Source of the DNA: Salvator merianae
Lineage: Eukaryota > Chordata > Lepidosauria > Squamata > Teiidae
Direction: 5' to 3'
Length of the DNA: 64,000 nucleotides
Assembly: GCA_003586115.2 (NCBI GenBank)
Contig: QVOM02000115.1
Coordinates: forward strand, 10,124,829 to 10,188,828
The position numbers and the translations under genes are program-made. The notes below the pieces were generated by a model. It did no database searches. It had not been told where the DNA came from and worked only from the letters and a program-made list of their open reading frames with translations. This document shows positions 44,720-57,518 of this stretch, piece after piece. Within the stretch, counting starts at the first letter, position 1, and the number at the start of each line of letters is the position of its first letter.

Positions 44720-45490
44720 TTTTTATTTATTTTTTTTATGTTATTCAGGGTACATGAAACATACATTTAACCCAAAGAAAATAATAATAGATTATTTACA
44801 CATTGACTTCCTCCTTCTTCAGAAGTTTCTTCTGTGTTTCATATTTCATGCCCTTCCTGTTTTCTTGATTCTTTTCTTCTACTGTTCCATCTTTTTTTCC
44901 CTCTTCACTCTTCATATCCAGCAATAACAAGTTATTTTTCCAGTCCTTGTAGAAAGTCAATAAAGGGTTTCCAGTTTTTATAAAACTTATCAACTGTCTT
45001 GTTTCTTAATAAATTAATCAATTTGTCCATCTCAGCAAGGTCCATCATTTTAACCAACCAATCACCTCCCATGGCTATTTTATCCCCTTTCAATTTTTGC
45101 ACATACACCATTCTAGCTGCGGTTACCATATTTTGTATTAAAACATTAACCTTATTGAACTTACCTTCTATTATCCCTAATAGAAAAAATGCTGGTTTTA
45201 AAGCATTAATCTTTTGGATCTTCTGCTTGACTATAAATATTTGAAACCATCTTTGTTTGTTTTCCTTTTGTGCAAGTCCACCACGTATAGTAAAAAATAC
45301 CTTCTTGCTTTTTACATTTGCAACACTTATTTGACATGCCTTGATAACATTTTTTGAAATTTTATAAGATGTTAAATACCATCTATACATCCTCTTGTAT
45401 ATATTCTCTGTTAAAACATTATGTACAGTAAATTGCAAATCTTTAATTCAACGTTTTTTCCATTGTTCCATCTGTATATTATAATTAAAA
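44720..45490 (-). pseudogene. L1-type LINE 3' fragment: ORF2 C-terminus
   Basis: Seen: reading from about 45438, YKRMYRWYLTSYKIS, GGLAQKENKQRWFQIF, INALKPAFFLLGIIEGKF and LLRNKTVDKFYKNWKPF. This is the Cys-rich/W..C-type C-terminal region of a vertebrate L1 ORF2, with the cysteine and histidine positions largely lost. The tail region contains a T-rich (+ strand) tract at about 44715-44750. The segment LLRNKTVDKFYKNWKPF is what survives in the two deleted L1 derivatives, identifying their origin. 5' truncated; no protein function retained. Confidence 0.75.
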
Positions 45491-45504
45491 TTTATGGCCT
45501 GCTA

Positions 45505-46240
45505 TCATACATTCTGTAACTTGTTCTTGTTCAGAGGCATGATGACACTTGCCGACTTGTTTTCTATTCCCTTTCTTATTACCCCTAGCATTGAATTTGC
45601 TTTTTTCACTGCCGCTGCACACTGGGTTGACACCTTCATTGAGCTGTCTACCAGAACCCCAAGATCCTTTTCCTGGTCTGTCACAGAAAGTTTGGCCCCC
45701 ATCAGTTTATAGGTATAATTGGGGTTCTTTGTCCCGATGTGCATCACTTTGCACTTGCTAAGATTGAAGTGCATTTGCCACTTCGTTGCCCACTCACCCA
45801 ATGTCAGGAGATCCCTCTGGAGTTCTTTACAATCACTTTCAGTTTTTACTACCCTGAACAATTTAGTGTCATCAGCAAACTTTGCTAACTCACTACTTAC
45901 CCCTGTGTCGAGATCATTTATGAATAAATTAAAAAGCAGGGGTCCTAATACTGAACCTTGTGGGACCCCACTTTTCACCTCTTTCTATTCTGAGAACTGA
46001 CCATTTATTCCTACTCTCTGTTTCCTGTCCTTAAGCCAGTTACCAATCCAGGACAGGACCTGTCCTCTTATTCCGTGACTGCTGAGTTTATTCAGGAGTC
46101 TTCGATGAGGGACTTTGTCAAAAGCCTTCTGAAAGTCCAGACAGACAATGTCAACTGGGTCACCTTTATCCACATGTTTATTAACGCTTCCAAAGAATCC
46201 TAACAAGTTTGTAAGACATGATGATCATGTTAGATTCAAT
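45505..46240 (-). pseudogene. CR1-clade reverse transcriptase fragment
   Basis: Seen: FFGSVNKHVDKGDPVDIVCL, DFQKAFDKVPHRRLL, NWLKDRKQRVGINGQFSE in one frame; then MKSGVPQGSVLGPLLFNLF, the intact FADD active-site box (FADDTKLFR), KCKVMHIGTKNP and EKDLGVLVDSSMKVSTQCA in the next. One frameshift or stop lies near 45980-45990 between them. Both ends are missing. The 3' side is cut at about 45520, where an L1 fragment in the same orientation begins. Same family as 16061-16750, distinct from the CR1 at 10.4 kb (which reads DFSKAFDKVSH). Confidence 0.82.
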
Positions 46241-46244
46241 ACAT

Positions 46245-47635
46245 AATTTAAATTAGACCACAAAAAAAATGTGCAATGGATTATGTAGCCCTATATATTC
46301 AGTAACAGTCCTGTTTAGTTTTGTTTTAAAAGTCTATGGAATACAAATTCTAATTCAGGCTGTCCTTGTACCATTCTTCTATAGTTTTGCCTGCAAGAAT
46401 GATGCCTCAGCATCTGTTGTCTTGCAACTGCTTAGAACGTTAATCATAATTGCCTCCTGGTTACCTTATGCTCCCCCTCCATCTGTTTATTTTATCACGT
46501 TAGGGTTATGTTGCTGCATCCTATATACAAAAATCCTCTGGAGCAGAAATTATATTGGTGGGTTATTTACATACAATTTCTAGGGCAAGAAAGGTCTACT
46601 CTTAGACCTGTCCTTATGTCCACTCCTCAGGCACTGCCATAATAAACCAATTATGGAAGATCCACCTGAAGCTTTACAGTTACGCCAATGTTTGGGCTGC
46701 TTGTAGTTAAATTATTCCCTGTATTATAGTGCTACAGGTTTTTCCTGCAACATGCTTTGCTTTGTTATCACACAGGCAGGATGATCTAATCATTAGTGTA
46801 CATGCTGTCATCTCAGACAGAAATTTCTTCTACTACCAAACTATGTTCAGGTTTGCAGAACACACTACTTTTCCATCCACAAGGGACAGTTGGAAAAGTA
46901 ACAGCACAATCCAAACATGGGTTGGAGTGGAGGAGACTCAAATACTCACCTACCTGCATGAGGTAGGGAAACTATGTAAGGAGACCAAGCACTGGATCCC
47001 TTGGGTCCACACTACAGCAAGATCTGCACAGTCAACAGAGGCCACACCAAAAGGGCACCAAGAGTGTGGTGACTGTATGCCACCACACCCATCCGGCGCA
47101 ATCTGCTCTTGGAAGCGCTTTTTCTACACAGTGAGAAAAAACACTCTGCAAAGAAAGGGAAGTCTTGGCTCACTTTCCTGCAGCTGCTGTGAAGAAGGAC
47201 GGTAGTCACAGCTTTGTTGTATCTGCAGACTTACTACCTGGAGCCATGAAACAAAGAGCTCAGAATGACCAATATATGGGGCCATTTTATTCTCTAGCCT
47301 CACAGTTTGCATTAGTGAGGATACAGGGGACATGCAAACAGCCCTCCTCCCCACTTCTGAGCCAAAGGAAGCACTTCATTCCAAGGGTAGACTCCTCCTG
47401 CACCCATGCAGAAGAAGCTCTTATCTTTTTCTGTTCTGTCCGCAGCAGCAAACAGTTGAGATGGTTTTGGTCCTCTTAGTGCAGTCAAGGCCATGAAATT
47501 AATCTCAGCCCTGGGGATGTGAAATCTGACACTGAATCTCATTTCTATAAAAATACTTCCTCTGCCCCAAACAGGAAGATTCAGTGCTTTTGAAACCCCA
47601 AGAATTATATCTCCAGGGCCATACTATTGAAGGAC
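46245..47635. other. Anonymous non-coding sequence
   Basis: No gene seen. The 158-codon frame at 46729-47205 (+) has no recognisable domain, and its compositional shifts look like chance. Confidence 0.3.
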
Positions 47636-47639
47636 AATT

Positions 47640-48060
47640 GATTATTGGGCAAGCTTAAGGAACTCTACTATATATAATTTATATGACTTAATAATGGTTA
47701 GTTTATAATATTAGTCACTTACATCCTCAGAGCCTGTATTTATTCCTCCTCTCTCTTTTAAGTCTCTGATTCAAATAGGAATTATAGTTTTCCAAGATGG
47801 CAGAATATGAAAGTGAAAATGATTAAACTGATGGGGTTTGCATTGTTCTTCTTCCAGCTGGGTTAATATCATGTGAAAATTATGGAAGCTTTGTTTGATA
47901 ATGGTAGTGTCAGAGAAATCACATTGCAGTATTAATAGACTGTCTCTTTAAGTAGCTCTATTAAGCAGCAAGTATTCCTGGGTGACACAGATGCACATTT
48001 TCATGGTAGCGGAATTTCTAACAAAACCTCTATGATCAATTAACTGTCCTGTTCAATTAG
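47640..48060. other. Candidate conserved non-coding block
   Basis: Inference only. Repeat-free, AT-rich, with atgacttaataatggttag, gaaaatgattaaactgatgg and tagactgtctctttaag; no coding frame. Could be regulatory, but untested. Confidence 0.17.
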
Positions 48061-48064
48061 AAAA

Positions 48065-50970
48065 GAAAGATATCACCCTCCCTCCTTTTCCTGAAGGTGT
48101 CCTTGGTTACAACTGAGGCAACCTGCAGCAATTTGTACATGGTCACTTAGTTTGGCTTAGAGTTATACCAACAGAGACCAATATAAACATTTGGAACATA
48201 CCAGGTAGAGTGAGAAGACCCTATTCCTTTATGTCTTGCTAAAAGACAGGGAATTTGTTATATAAAAAAACTGGATGACGATGCTGATTTATAGGTATAG
48301 TTGTAAGTCTAGAAATAGTTGTTTTAAACAATGTACTGGTAAAGTCTATACTTACACTGTCTCACACCCAAGTGCTTATTCAGGGATCAGCACTGCAGGG
48401 CACAAGCAGGTGCAGTACTGGCCTCAAGTGCTTTCCCTGGTGCCCAAAAAGCTACTGAGTATCCACTTCCACTTGCTGACATCATTAGGCAACAAGGGTG
48501 GCTATTGTTTTTCCTTAAGTATTCAGAAATAGAAGGTGGGGAAGTTTCTTAACAGTTAATGACTCCAAATGTCTCTTCAACATCCATCAAATCAATGGCT
48601 GTATTCACATGCATTGAAAAGCTGTTCAAATGTGACTTAGAGATGATAGCATGTGGCAGCTACAGTTCTTGTTCCACACATTAAAGGCCAGAAAATGCAC
48701 TTTGGAACATGCAAGCAGCTTAAGATACAGTTGAATGCTCTAGACTCACCTTTTTCATAACCGCTGTGGGAAAACAAAGGACATTATTCCCTGCGGAAAG
48801 GCTTCGGGGGCCTCTTCTCCACATCCTGGTGCAGGATAGGGGAAGTCCTAACTTCTGCTAGAATGCTTCATCCACATGGACTAAGTGTCAGAGCAGTAGA
48901 GGGTGTCCCAAATGGCACCCTATTCCACTCTACCTGTAGACCTCCATGACAAGATCCACCTGCATACAACTCACCTTGATCTGGAACAGAGGATGAAATG
49001 CAGACAGCACACCATCTTCTCTTCCAGTATAGCGGGGTGGGCATTTTGGAGGCAGAACAGGAGGCACAAATGGAAGGGGAACCCCCCCCCCCCAAAGGTT
49101 GAGACAGAAACTCCAAAGCCTGGAAATCTAAAGTTCCCAGCCTTCAGAAACTAAGTGGTAACCCTGGTCCTGCACAAGGAGCAACCCAGCCCAGCAAAGG
49201 ATAGTTTGTGTATCACAGGCCAGAGCATGTCACCCTGGCCGGGATACAAAATGCTAGTGTGAAAAGCGGGGAAGTGAGTATGTGTCTTTCTTATCTCAGG
49301 GCATTTCTAGTTTAAGTATTCCTAGTTTAAATATGAAATGGATTTCTACAGCACCACACAGCAAGGCTCTCTAATTGGTTAATCCTCCCCCAGTTCCTCT
49401 AACTGAACCACTGCTTGTTGTTCTCACTCTGAGCCTGTTGCTGCCATTAAAAACCCTGTGAAGGTTATACTTTCCTGTTTGCCATTCAAGAAGCCTACCA
49501 TTGTTACCAATTGCCAGTTTGAACTTTTTTCTGTATATAAAAGTTACTCTAATAAAAACAATTATAGCAAGGTTAGACTCACTTAATTTCCTCCCTAAGG
49601 ATCAACTGCCAGGGACATTTCTGTCAAACCTAACCTTTACTTTGAAAGATCTTGGGCCTCTAACCATATGCAGAGTGCCATAGCATATTTTGTAACTCTC
49701 CATTTTTTTTTTAATCAATTTGCAGGGAACCTCACATTAGGCATATGCGTATAGAATTGCTGAGCATTATTAGTACATTATTCCACCAAAGATCTTTCCT
49801 CACTCTTTTATATCCTCCCCACCTTGCACACCACTTCTGCCTTTGCACCCAGGCTATCTTTCTACCTAACAAATTACATTTGTTTCCAAATGTTTGTGGC
49901 TCTTCATTACCAATTGGATGTTCATTGGTTGTGCTGACAAGCAAAGGCAGTGTGATGGATTAAATCTTGGAAGAAGACAAAATGAGCCCGCCTGAATGGA
50001 ACTAGTCAGCAATTGATCAGTTTAACCAACATGTGGATTGCTCTCAAAGATAAAAAAGCAGAACCATTTTTCCCTTTTACAAAATAAAAGCTTATTTTCA
50101 GGTACTGTAATACTAAAAGGCACCCATGTCTCATTAATTTACAATTTAGAGACGTAAAGGAAATTAAAAGCATAAATCATATTAAATTGGGCTACACTAG
50201 AGTTCAACTCCAGTTATTTTGCTTAGATCAGTAATTTGAATCCAGGATCTGTGTTTCCTCTTTGCTTCTTTTTCTCTTTCTGTTATGTTTCTCCCTTCCT
50301 ACTCGAGTTTTTGTACACTGTATACGTTGCAGATTACAAAGTGTCAAAACTCCCCCAAAAATCATATTTCAGCCCTTCCTTACATGCAGAGTAGCTACCA
50401 GAGGCAGAACAACTAGGATAAATATGTTACAGAAATTAGCTTGGGATGTGCCTTATCTTAGGTCATTCTGTGTCCAGGAAAATGCCCTGTTACAGGAACT
50501 TCCTCCTAAACAAGAGTATTCTGAGTTCTTCTGTTCAGGAATCTTTACACAGTAGGATTGGTTCAGACTGCAAACCAACGGTTTTCACTGTGAATAAATT
50601 TTTAAAAAGGAATTTATTGACTCAATAATAATAACTACTATTAAATTTAACCCTACCACCTATGGGAATTAGCTCTTGTCCTCAGGGAGAAGGGAGGGTA
50701 GGGAGGAAGGACTGTGTCTTCTGGTTTATGAAGGAGGTGGTGGTGAACCCAGGAGACTTCATACCTTTCTGGATGTCTTCATTCTTGTCCAAGAGGTGAG
50801 TTACTCTGATATTTAGAGGTGGAAGTGGGGATGAACAGAGTTCTTAGATCAAGGGGCTGGATTATGGAGATAAGTGCAATCTTGGTCTGTTATCCTCCAC
50901 CTGCAATCCTACAGGGGCTCCATTTTTTAGAATCCAATTGGCTGCCTTGTCAGTAGATGGGCAGGCTGCA
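48065..50970. other. Anonymous non-coding sequence, possible MITE remnant 48740-49270
   Basis: No gene. 48740-49270 has family-B-like flavour (dipyrimidine blocks, caaatggcaccctattcc, and a near-terminal agtgtgaaaagcggg) but no defensible termini. A C run lies at 49082-49093. Confidence 0.3.
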
Positions 50971-50974
50971 CTTT

Positions 50975-51093
50975 CCATCCTGATATTTTGGGGTATTACC
51001 TCCGTATCCTGGAGCTATATTGGAAATACCACGGACATGTGTGGCATTCCCAATATAATTCAGGTAGAATTCTATTTTAAACAAGTCTGGAAG
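50975..51093 (-). mobile_element. Family D palindromic MITE-like fragment
   Basis: Seen: palindrome around gctatattggaaataccacg and catgtgtggcattcccaata, followed by ttttaaacaagtctggaag. This is the reverse complement of the 35274-35366 layout. It runs straight into the family C element at 51094; the two share the gtgccc/gggcac junction bases. Confidence 0.35.
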
Positions 51094-51255
51094 TGCCCTT
51101 TCTGCACTGGGCCTTATTCTGGATTGTATTCAGAGTATGGCAGACCCCATAATTAAAAGCTACAATTCTCCCCAAACTAACCTGCACCTGCATGTGGATG
51201 GCAGGTCCCTATTACAAGGTATAATCCAGATTCAGCCCCAGTGCAGAAAGGGCCC
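51094..51255. mobile_element. Family C palindromic MITE
   Basis: Seen: left end gccctttctgcactgggcct, right end agccccagtgcagaaagggc. The arms continue inward (ttctggattgtat with ggtataatccaga) and include tggcaggtccctatt, matching the 63747-63927 copy. Non-coding. Confidence 0.6.
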
Positions 51256-51259
51256 TAGT

Positions 51260-52485
51260 TTGTTATGCAACAGGGTTGGAGTGGGTGTAAATTCTCTTTG
51301 GGCTTGGCGTGCTACTTATGAGATGATTTCTAACTCAAACCTAACCTTTTTATAGGGTAAAAGCTCATTTAGGGGCATGAAAGGCATAAATTTGGAAAAC
51401 ACTGATGTAATCACATTGAACAATAGGTTTCAAACTCATTTTAGGAAGATAAAATTTTAGTTTCTCTAAATAGATTTAGTTTATTTCTCTAATAGAGGAC
51501 CCTTTGTTGACTTTTGTCATTAAAAGAGAAATATGTTATTGGTGGGATTTGAAGAACCATCGATTGGGAAAGGTCAAAATGGTGTATGTGTAATGAATAG
51601 TTAGACTGAAGTATAACAAGAAATCACCTGGAATCACCAAAGGAGTGATAGGAAGTCACTTTTAGTCCCATTTTTATTACTGTATTTATTTCATTGTTTT
51701 TGCTTTTTGGATGTTGTTTCTGGTGTCTTTTTGTGTTGTGTAATAGTTTTTGTACTTTCTTTTTATCTGATGTAGAAATGTTGATAAAGTTCTTTTTAAA
51801 AAAAAGCAAAAGAGAAGATAACCTTTCATCTCTACTTTATATCTTTTTTCTATCCCATCAATCCATTTGGAGAGGATGTCTCAATTATTAATCAGATGTC
51901 CTTGTCAATTTTAAATCTCTCTTTACCAAAAATGTGAACAGCTATGATATTATCATCAAAAGGAAGCTTGTCTCCTTGCTGGCAAACAAATAAGAATGTC
52001 TGATGATAGGAAAAGATAGGAAAACAAAGACTTTGGCAGCTATGAGATTTTGGGGGTGTTTTTTGCATTGGACAGTAAATAGTCCAGGAAGTCTGCTGTT
52101 TCAGTCTGGTTTGAAAACATCCCCTGTAATCTGGGCCTGTGAGGTGCTTCCTCATCCTTCTGGTCATCTACATGGAGGAGGAGGAAGCACCTGAGAGTCC
52201 TGGGAGGCATAATGTGAGCATTCATTGTGCCTCTCTCCATCTCTCACCACTGCGATGGCTCACATATGTTTTGCACAAGCCACCTCTCTTGTGGACTGCC
52301 TCCCAACACTTTTGGGTGCAGGATTAATCTATCCTGCAAGGTGGGTATGTTAGACAGAAACCAAAGTGAAGGGACTGAAGTCATGACAAACTCTATGAGT
52401 GCAAGACCAAAGTAAATGCTCTTTACTCTTTCATCTGCATGGACATGGGCTGGGCATAGTCTAGAGCTCCATGTTTTCCTTAGGT
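51260..52485. other. Anonymous non-coding sequence
   Basis: No gene seen. A small inverted repeat aggtgcttcctcatcc / ggaggaggaagcacct lies at about 52142-52193. Confidence 0.3.
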
Positions 52486-52489
52486 TCAC

Positions 52490-53130
52490 TGTAACTTTTT
52501 TATTATTTATTTATTTATTTATTTATTTGCATTTTTATCCCGCCTTATACCCAAAGGTCTCAGGCCAGGTTACAACAATTAAAACAACAACAACAACAAC
52601 AAAAACAAACCATAAAAGGCACACAATAAAACAGTAGTCTGAAAGTAGGAAAGGAAAGCTGTAAATAGTCACGCCTTTATTGCTCTCCTAAAGATGTAAA
52701 GTGAAGAAGCTTGACGCACCTCAGGGGGAAGAGTATTCCACAGTCGGGAGGCCACCACTGAAAAGGCCCTATCCCGGGTGCTCACCCCTTTGGCTATTGA
52801 AGGCGGTGGTACAATCAGGAGGGGCTCATCTGCAGAACTTAAGGCACAGGCAGGCTGATATGGGAGAAGATGCTCCTTTAGGTATTTGGGGCCCAAGCCA
52901 TTTAGGGCCTTATACGTGAAGGCTAACAGCTTGAATTGGGCTCGGTAGCAAAATGACAGCCAATGCAGGTCTTTTAAGACCAGCATAATATGCATCCGGT
53001 CAGCTGTTCCAGTCAGCAGTCTTGCTGCTGCATTCTGCACTGGTCGCAGCTTCTGAACCATCTTCAAGGGCAGCCCCATGTAAAGCACATTACAGTAATC
53101 CAATCTGGAAGTTACCAAAGCATGGATTTC
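52490..53130 (-). mobile_element. 5'-truncated L2-clade LINE with ORF2 C-terminus and 3' end
   Basis: Seen: an open 149-codon frame (53118-52669) reads SRLDYCNVLYMGLPLKMV, then LRPVQNAAARLLTGT, LTYKALNGLGPKYLKE and WNTLPPEVRQASSLYIFRR. This is the RT-thumb/C-terminal region of L2 elements and is the very part missing from the copy at 1-2295. The 3' UTR follows with gaccttgagacct-like sequence, ggtataaggcgggataaaa and a (taaa)n tail (52500-52530 on + as ttta). A (caa)n run (52576-52604 on +) lies inside the 3' UTR. The absence of stops in 149 codons suggests a moderately young copy. Starts abruptly at about 53130. Confidence 0.82.
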
Positions 53131-53154
53131 TGTGGATTATTATAAGACATGGGT

Positions 53155-53206
53155 GATGATGATGATGATGATGATGTTGATGATTACTACTACTACTACT
53201 ATTACT
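53155..53206. repeat. Compound microsatellite (GAT)n-(TAC)n
   Basis: Seen: gatgatgatgatgatgatga-type run, then ttgatgattactactactac and tattactgtgg. Confidence 0.9.
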
Positions 53207-53209
53207 GTG

Positions 53210-55840
53210 GGTTGTTAGGCTACCCATCTCTGAAAATGGCAAAATGGTGCAAATAAGTATATTCCAAGGGAATTTCTGCTACACTCCCTGCAACATTTTG
53301 TGTTCCATCACCAAACTTAAACAGCATGTTTCCTCGAACTGCTCCTAAAAAAAAAAAAAAAAGTTATCCAAACAGGTTATCCAAAATATGGACCCTTCAA
53401 CACCATATAGAATTTATGCAGATTTATGAATGTTGCTTGGGATTGTGCCATATTTGCACTAATTTAGTGTACTTTCAGGCTCCCAGTGACCTGGAAGTAT
53501 ATAAAGATAGCATATAACCATAACATGATCCCTGCTTTCATGGAATATGTGATAGCAAACTAGATTGCTCCAGGGATTTTGTTTTGTTTTCACTCAATGA
53601 TGTATAGTAGAGTTTAAAGTGATACAGTTGTACTTTGGAGAAAAACCCCCACTAAGTTTATTATCAGTTGTAGCTGGACCTGGATAGTATCTGGTGAGAT
53701 CCACAGAATATCAGTCAATATTTTCAGCTTCTGAGATTTCATCCCTGGCAAGCGTTAGTAATCAGTGAACAGCAGCAGGTATATTTGACAGCTGATATTA
53801 GTTGATGTCAACTTCGACAGAGTGGATATGGAGTAATTAACATTTTATAGTATCTGACAGTTGACATGCAATAGAATTTATAAAATGTTATTATCACATT
53901 GCATTAATTTAGTCAGCAAAATAAGTGTATTGTCAAACTAATGCAGGGTCCTGTAATATGCATTCTCTGCAAAACAATAAAATTCACATTCTATCCAAGC
54001 CTGAGGTTATTCAAGTTTTTCTGCCACAAATTTTCTGCCACGTTATGGTATTCTTATCAAAGTGCAGCTTATGCTCATCTTCACAATAATCTGAATTTCC
54101 TTTTTTTTTTTTTGAGCACTTCTGTGAAGGTGATGAGAGATGAACCATGTGCTCAAAGCCTCCCTTTGCTCTCTCAGAATATATTTTGATCCACAGTGGA
54201 TCAAAACACAGTTTGGGGAAATTAAAAGGAGACTGCCAGTAGATGCCTCACCTCTGTCCCACTGTGCTGGATGTCCTGAGCTCAACAACGATGCTGTCTT
54301 AACCATTCAAATATATTGAGTAAAACTAATCTACTTTTTAGCTTAGTCAACAGCCAAAATATCACAAACTCTGGAATGACTTATGGGCTGATCCTGTTGC
54401 CACTGTGTGTCTGCACAGCAGTGGCAAAAACTAGCAGCTTTGCTTAACCATCATCAAGAGTTTTTTTCTAGATGTCTGTTGGCAAAGCTATCCCAGAGTA
54501 CTTGGTGCAAATTCCATGCCTGGGAGTAGGCCAGGCATTGCTGGTCTTTGCATACCAAACCAAGTGCATACCAGTGGACTTTGCATACCAAACCAAGATC
54601 TGGTTTCCTTTGGTTCCCATTGCCAAACAGAAGCATGCTCCAGTCACATCTTTGGCATGGTCCTAATGGACCATATGGATGTTGCCACTTTGAATATGAA
54701 GATAGAACAGACTCACATCTTTATCTTTCCAGATTATTTCCTTCGTAGTTGGGAGTAAATGATTACTCAATGGAAAGGAAAGTGCACCTTATGGATAATT
54801 TGAGGAATTTGATACCCACCATCAGAAGAGACATTACCATAACATTGTTGCCATTGAGATAATACTACAAAAGGCAGGGCCACTGCTGCCAATGGTGCAT
54901 GCCAAAGTGTAGTTATTGTCCAAGAAGAGTCAAATGATTTCTGATTTCAATTACATTTATTCTCAGATAACTAGGTTTAATATTTCAGTTTTAGCCAAGT
55001 TCCGCACGATGGTGATTCCTACTAGTAGAAGTGCTACACCAGTAATGCACAGCAAAAAGAAGCAAGCATGCTGTTCACATGCTTGCACTGCTTTTGTCTT
55101 TGCACAAACATGGAAAATGTTGGCCATTACTCATGCTTGAGAAAACAGGGTCTGTCTATTTGGCCTTATCAAAGTACAACAAGGTACACTTTGTGCTGGC
55201 AGTAGAGTGACAGAGTGGTAGTGGGACTATTGGAGTACTTTCTCCTGGTCTATGACTAAAGCACTCCTAAAAGTGGTAGATGTTTGTTTGTCGAGTGTGG
55301 AGTCATGTTGACTGTGAACTGTTGAGGTGCTCACACTACTCCATTACAGCATTGTGCAGATAGCATTACTATAAAGTTGTTCATTGAAAACCTTATGTTC
55401 CCAAAAGGAAATAAAGATATTAAGGCCATAGCACTACTAATAATATCTGAAGTCATAAATTAAAACTATTTGTAGAGCTACTGGAAACTTGATCACAGAA
55501 CTCCAGGTTGCAGTCGAAGAAATATTTTAATGGCTTTGAAAATGTGCAGTGTATTGTGCTTCTGCTGCTACAGAAGCTATGAATAAATTGGAGACTAAAT
55601 ATGGGGATAGCACATCTGTCATTAAATGGAAGGAAGCTTTGAAACTTTTCTTGGCAAATCATAATTGCTGAAACTGCTTATTTATGCAGAGCCTGGAGCA
55701 TGTGGCTTGTGAATATGACTCTGTATGCGGTCATCTTGTACAGCTGTTATTCATGTCTCTCAGTGGATAATTTTGGATGTGTAATTTTTTATATATATAT
55801 CTGTTAATGGCTGGTATTTTGAAGTCTTGTAAGTTGAGTC
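53210..55840. other. Anonymous non-coding sequence
   Basis: No gene. An A run lies at 53347-53361. An 18-bp direct repeat tttgcataccaaaccaag occurs at 54547-54564 and 54580-54597. Small hairpins: ttgccactg..cagtggcaa (about 54398-54427) and agcaagcatg..catgcttgc (about 55060-55086). These may mark decayed MITEs, but no termini were found. Confidence 0.3.
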
Positions 55841-55847
55841 TTTGGAC

Positions 55848-56322
55848 CTTTCCACATTTATCTTTGAAATGGTTTACGATCCCTCATAGTTCTCTTTAGG
55901 GCCTACTCTGTCTGCATGCTGATGTGGACTAGAGAGGTCCCATCCTCTCTGGTATTCTCCACCTGCACAGGACAGAGTGTAATCCAGATAAAAAGGCTCC
56001 TGATCTGGATTACCGGTAGTACTTGGCATTGGATTACAGAGGCATGCAGAAGTATCAGGGGACCCATTTGGTGATGCACCAAAGTGTGTCACTGAAATGG
56101 GTCCTTTGGGGGCTCCAAGACTAGGGATTTTTGTTCCTAGCTCTCAGAATCCACAGGGGCCAGCTCTGAAGCTTGAGCTTTATGGCTTGCATGGGGACCA
56201 GCATTGGAATGTGTCACAATGCAGACGTGCCTTGCCATGATCCAGACCAGATAGCCTCACATGATCCAGACCCACTGGCCCAGATCATGGCAAGGTAAGT
56301 GAAGAAAAGCCCTTTGCCTAAC
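55848..56322. mobile_element. Family B MITE-like element
   Basis: Seen: left ggacctttccacatttatc and right ggtaagtgaagaaaagccc are inverted. The internal block acccatttggtgatgcacca with gtgtcactgaaatgggtcc forms a mirrored pair shared with 8935-9324. Non-coding. Confidence 0.45.
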
Positions 56323-56329
56323 TCTATGG

Positions 56330-57510
56330 AATGTCAAGTCTCATGTTTTCCTCAGAGTTTTTTCAGATGAGCGAGTTTTTGTTGGTTGAAATGGTTCATT
56401 CTTACTGAGGTGTACGAACTGTGTTAGATGTCTTATGAGAACTAAATTAACTAGATGACTGTTATCAATACTATCATGATTTTTGACATAAAGACTAAAT
56501 ATAAGAGGGATATGCTCTAGAGTAGTTATCCCCCAAACACACTAGATTTCTATGTGTAAGAAATGCATTATGTTAGCAGATATTTCATTATCATATTAAA
56601 CAGGGATTTGGCTTAATGGTGAAGGTTAAGAATAACCACACATATTTCTAGCTTTATTGCTGGGATGCTGTCGAAGAACTCATCTACTTCAAGATAGGAA
56701 CAGCTTCCACTGTCTTTTACCTATTGCAAAACACTGCTTCAGTCTGACTGCTGGTCTGATTGGTTCATAATGGAGGCAAATTCTTCTATTCTCTTGTCCA
56801 ATCTACTCTAGTTCTTTCCATAGACATTTTATGAGTGGAAATGCAAATAGGAGCGGAGGGAATCTGATTTCATCTGGCAGCTCCAAGGTTCTGTCCAACC
56901 AGTTCAAATCCACAACTGCACCAATAGTGATTCTTCTACCAAGCTGGAGGGAAACCTTTCTGGTTTCCTGTCCCCAGTAATATATATTTGCTCATGGTAA
57001 TTCATCTTTCTAGTGTATAAAAGCAAAAACCATGCAACTAATCTGATGTCCCTGATATAATAGTGTGGTGCTGATGGGATTATTACAGTTGCAACCATTT
57101 TAGCTTATCAGAGTAACTACAAGAGACATTCTACTGAATTAATGCATGTTGAAATAATCTTGCACACAGTGTGAATTAGAAGAGTTGGAATATATTTATC
57201 ATGTGTATTCTATGCAATCTGTGAAACAAGTGCAGTACATACAAAGTAATATTAAAAATAAAAAAAATGAACCCAAATTCCAATTTATGACATAAAATCC
57301 ACATTTTATTATTCTGCTTCCCTCCCCTCCCCACATGCTCAAGCCATTAATATTTGTTTCATTCTGGGACTTTAAAATAAAAGATCTATGATATTCTTGT
57401 AAGTCATGAAAAATAGCAGATGTCTCTGGTACCAGTGCTAGTACTACTGAAGCTGTCAGTTTTGTCTAACGATATGATGGTAACCCAATCTGAAATGCAA
57501 ACTTTGAGGA
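56330..57510. other. Anonymous non-coding sequence
   Basis: Nothing recognised. Confidence 0.3.
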
Positions 57511-57518
57511 TGATCCAC

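Noticed and set aside
46729..47205. 158-codon frame on + as a possible gene
   Set aside because: No recognisable domain and no homologous motif; alternative frames on both strands are open over parts of it.
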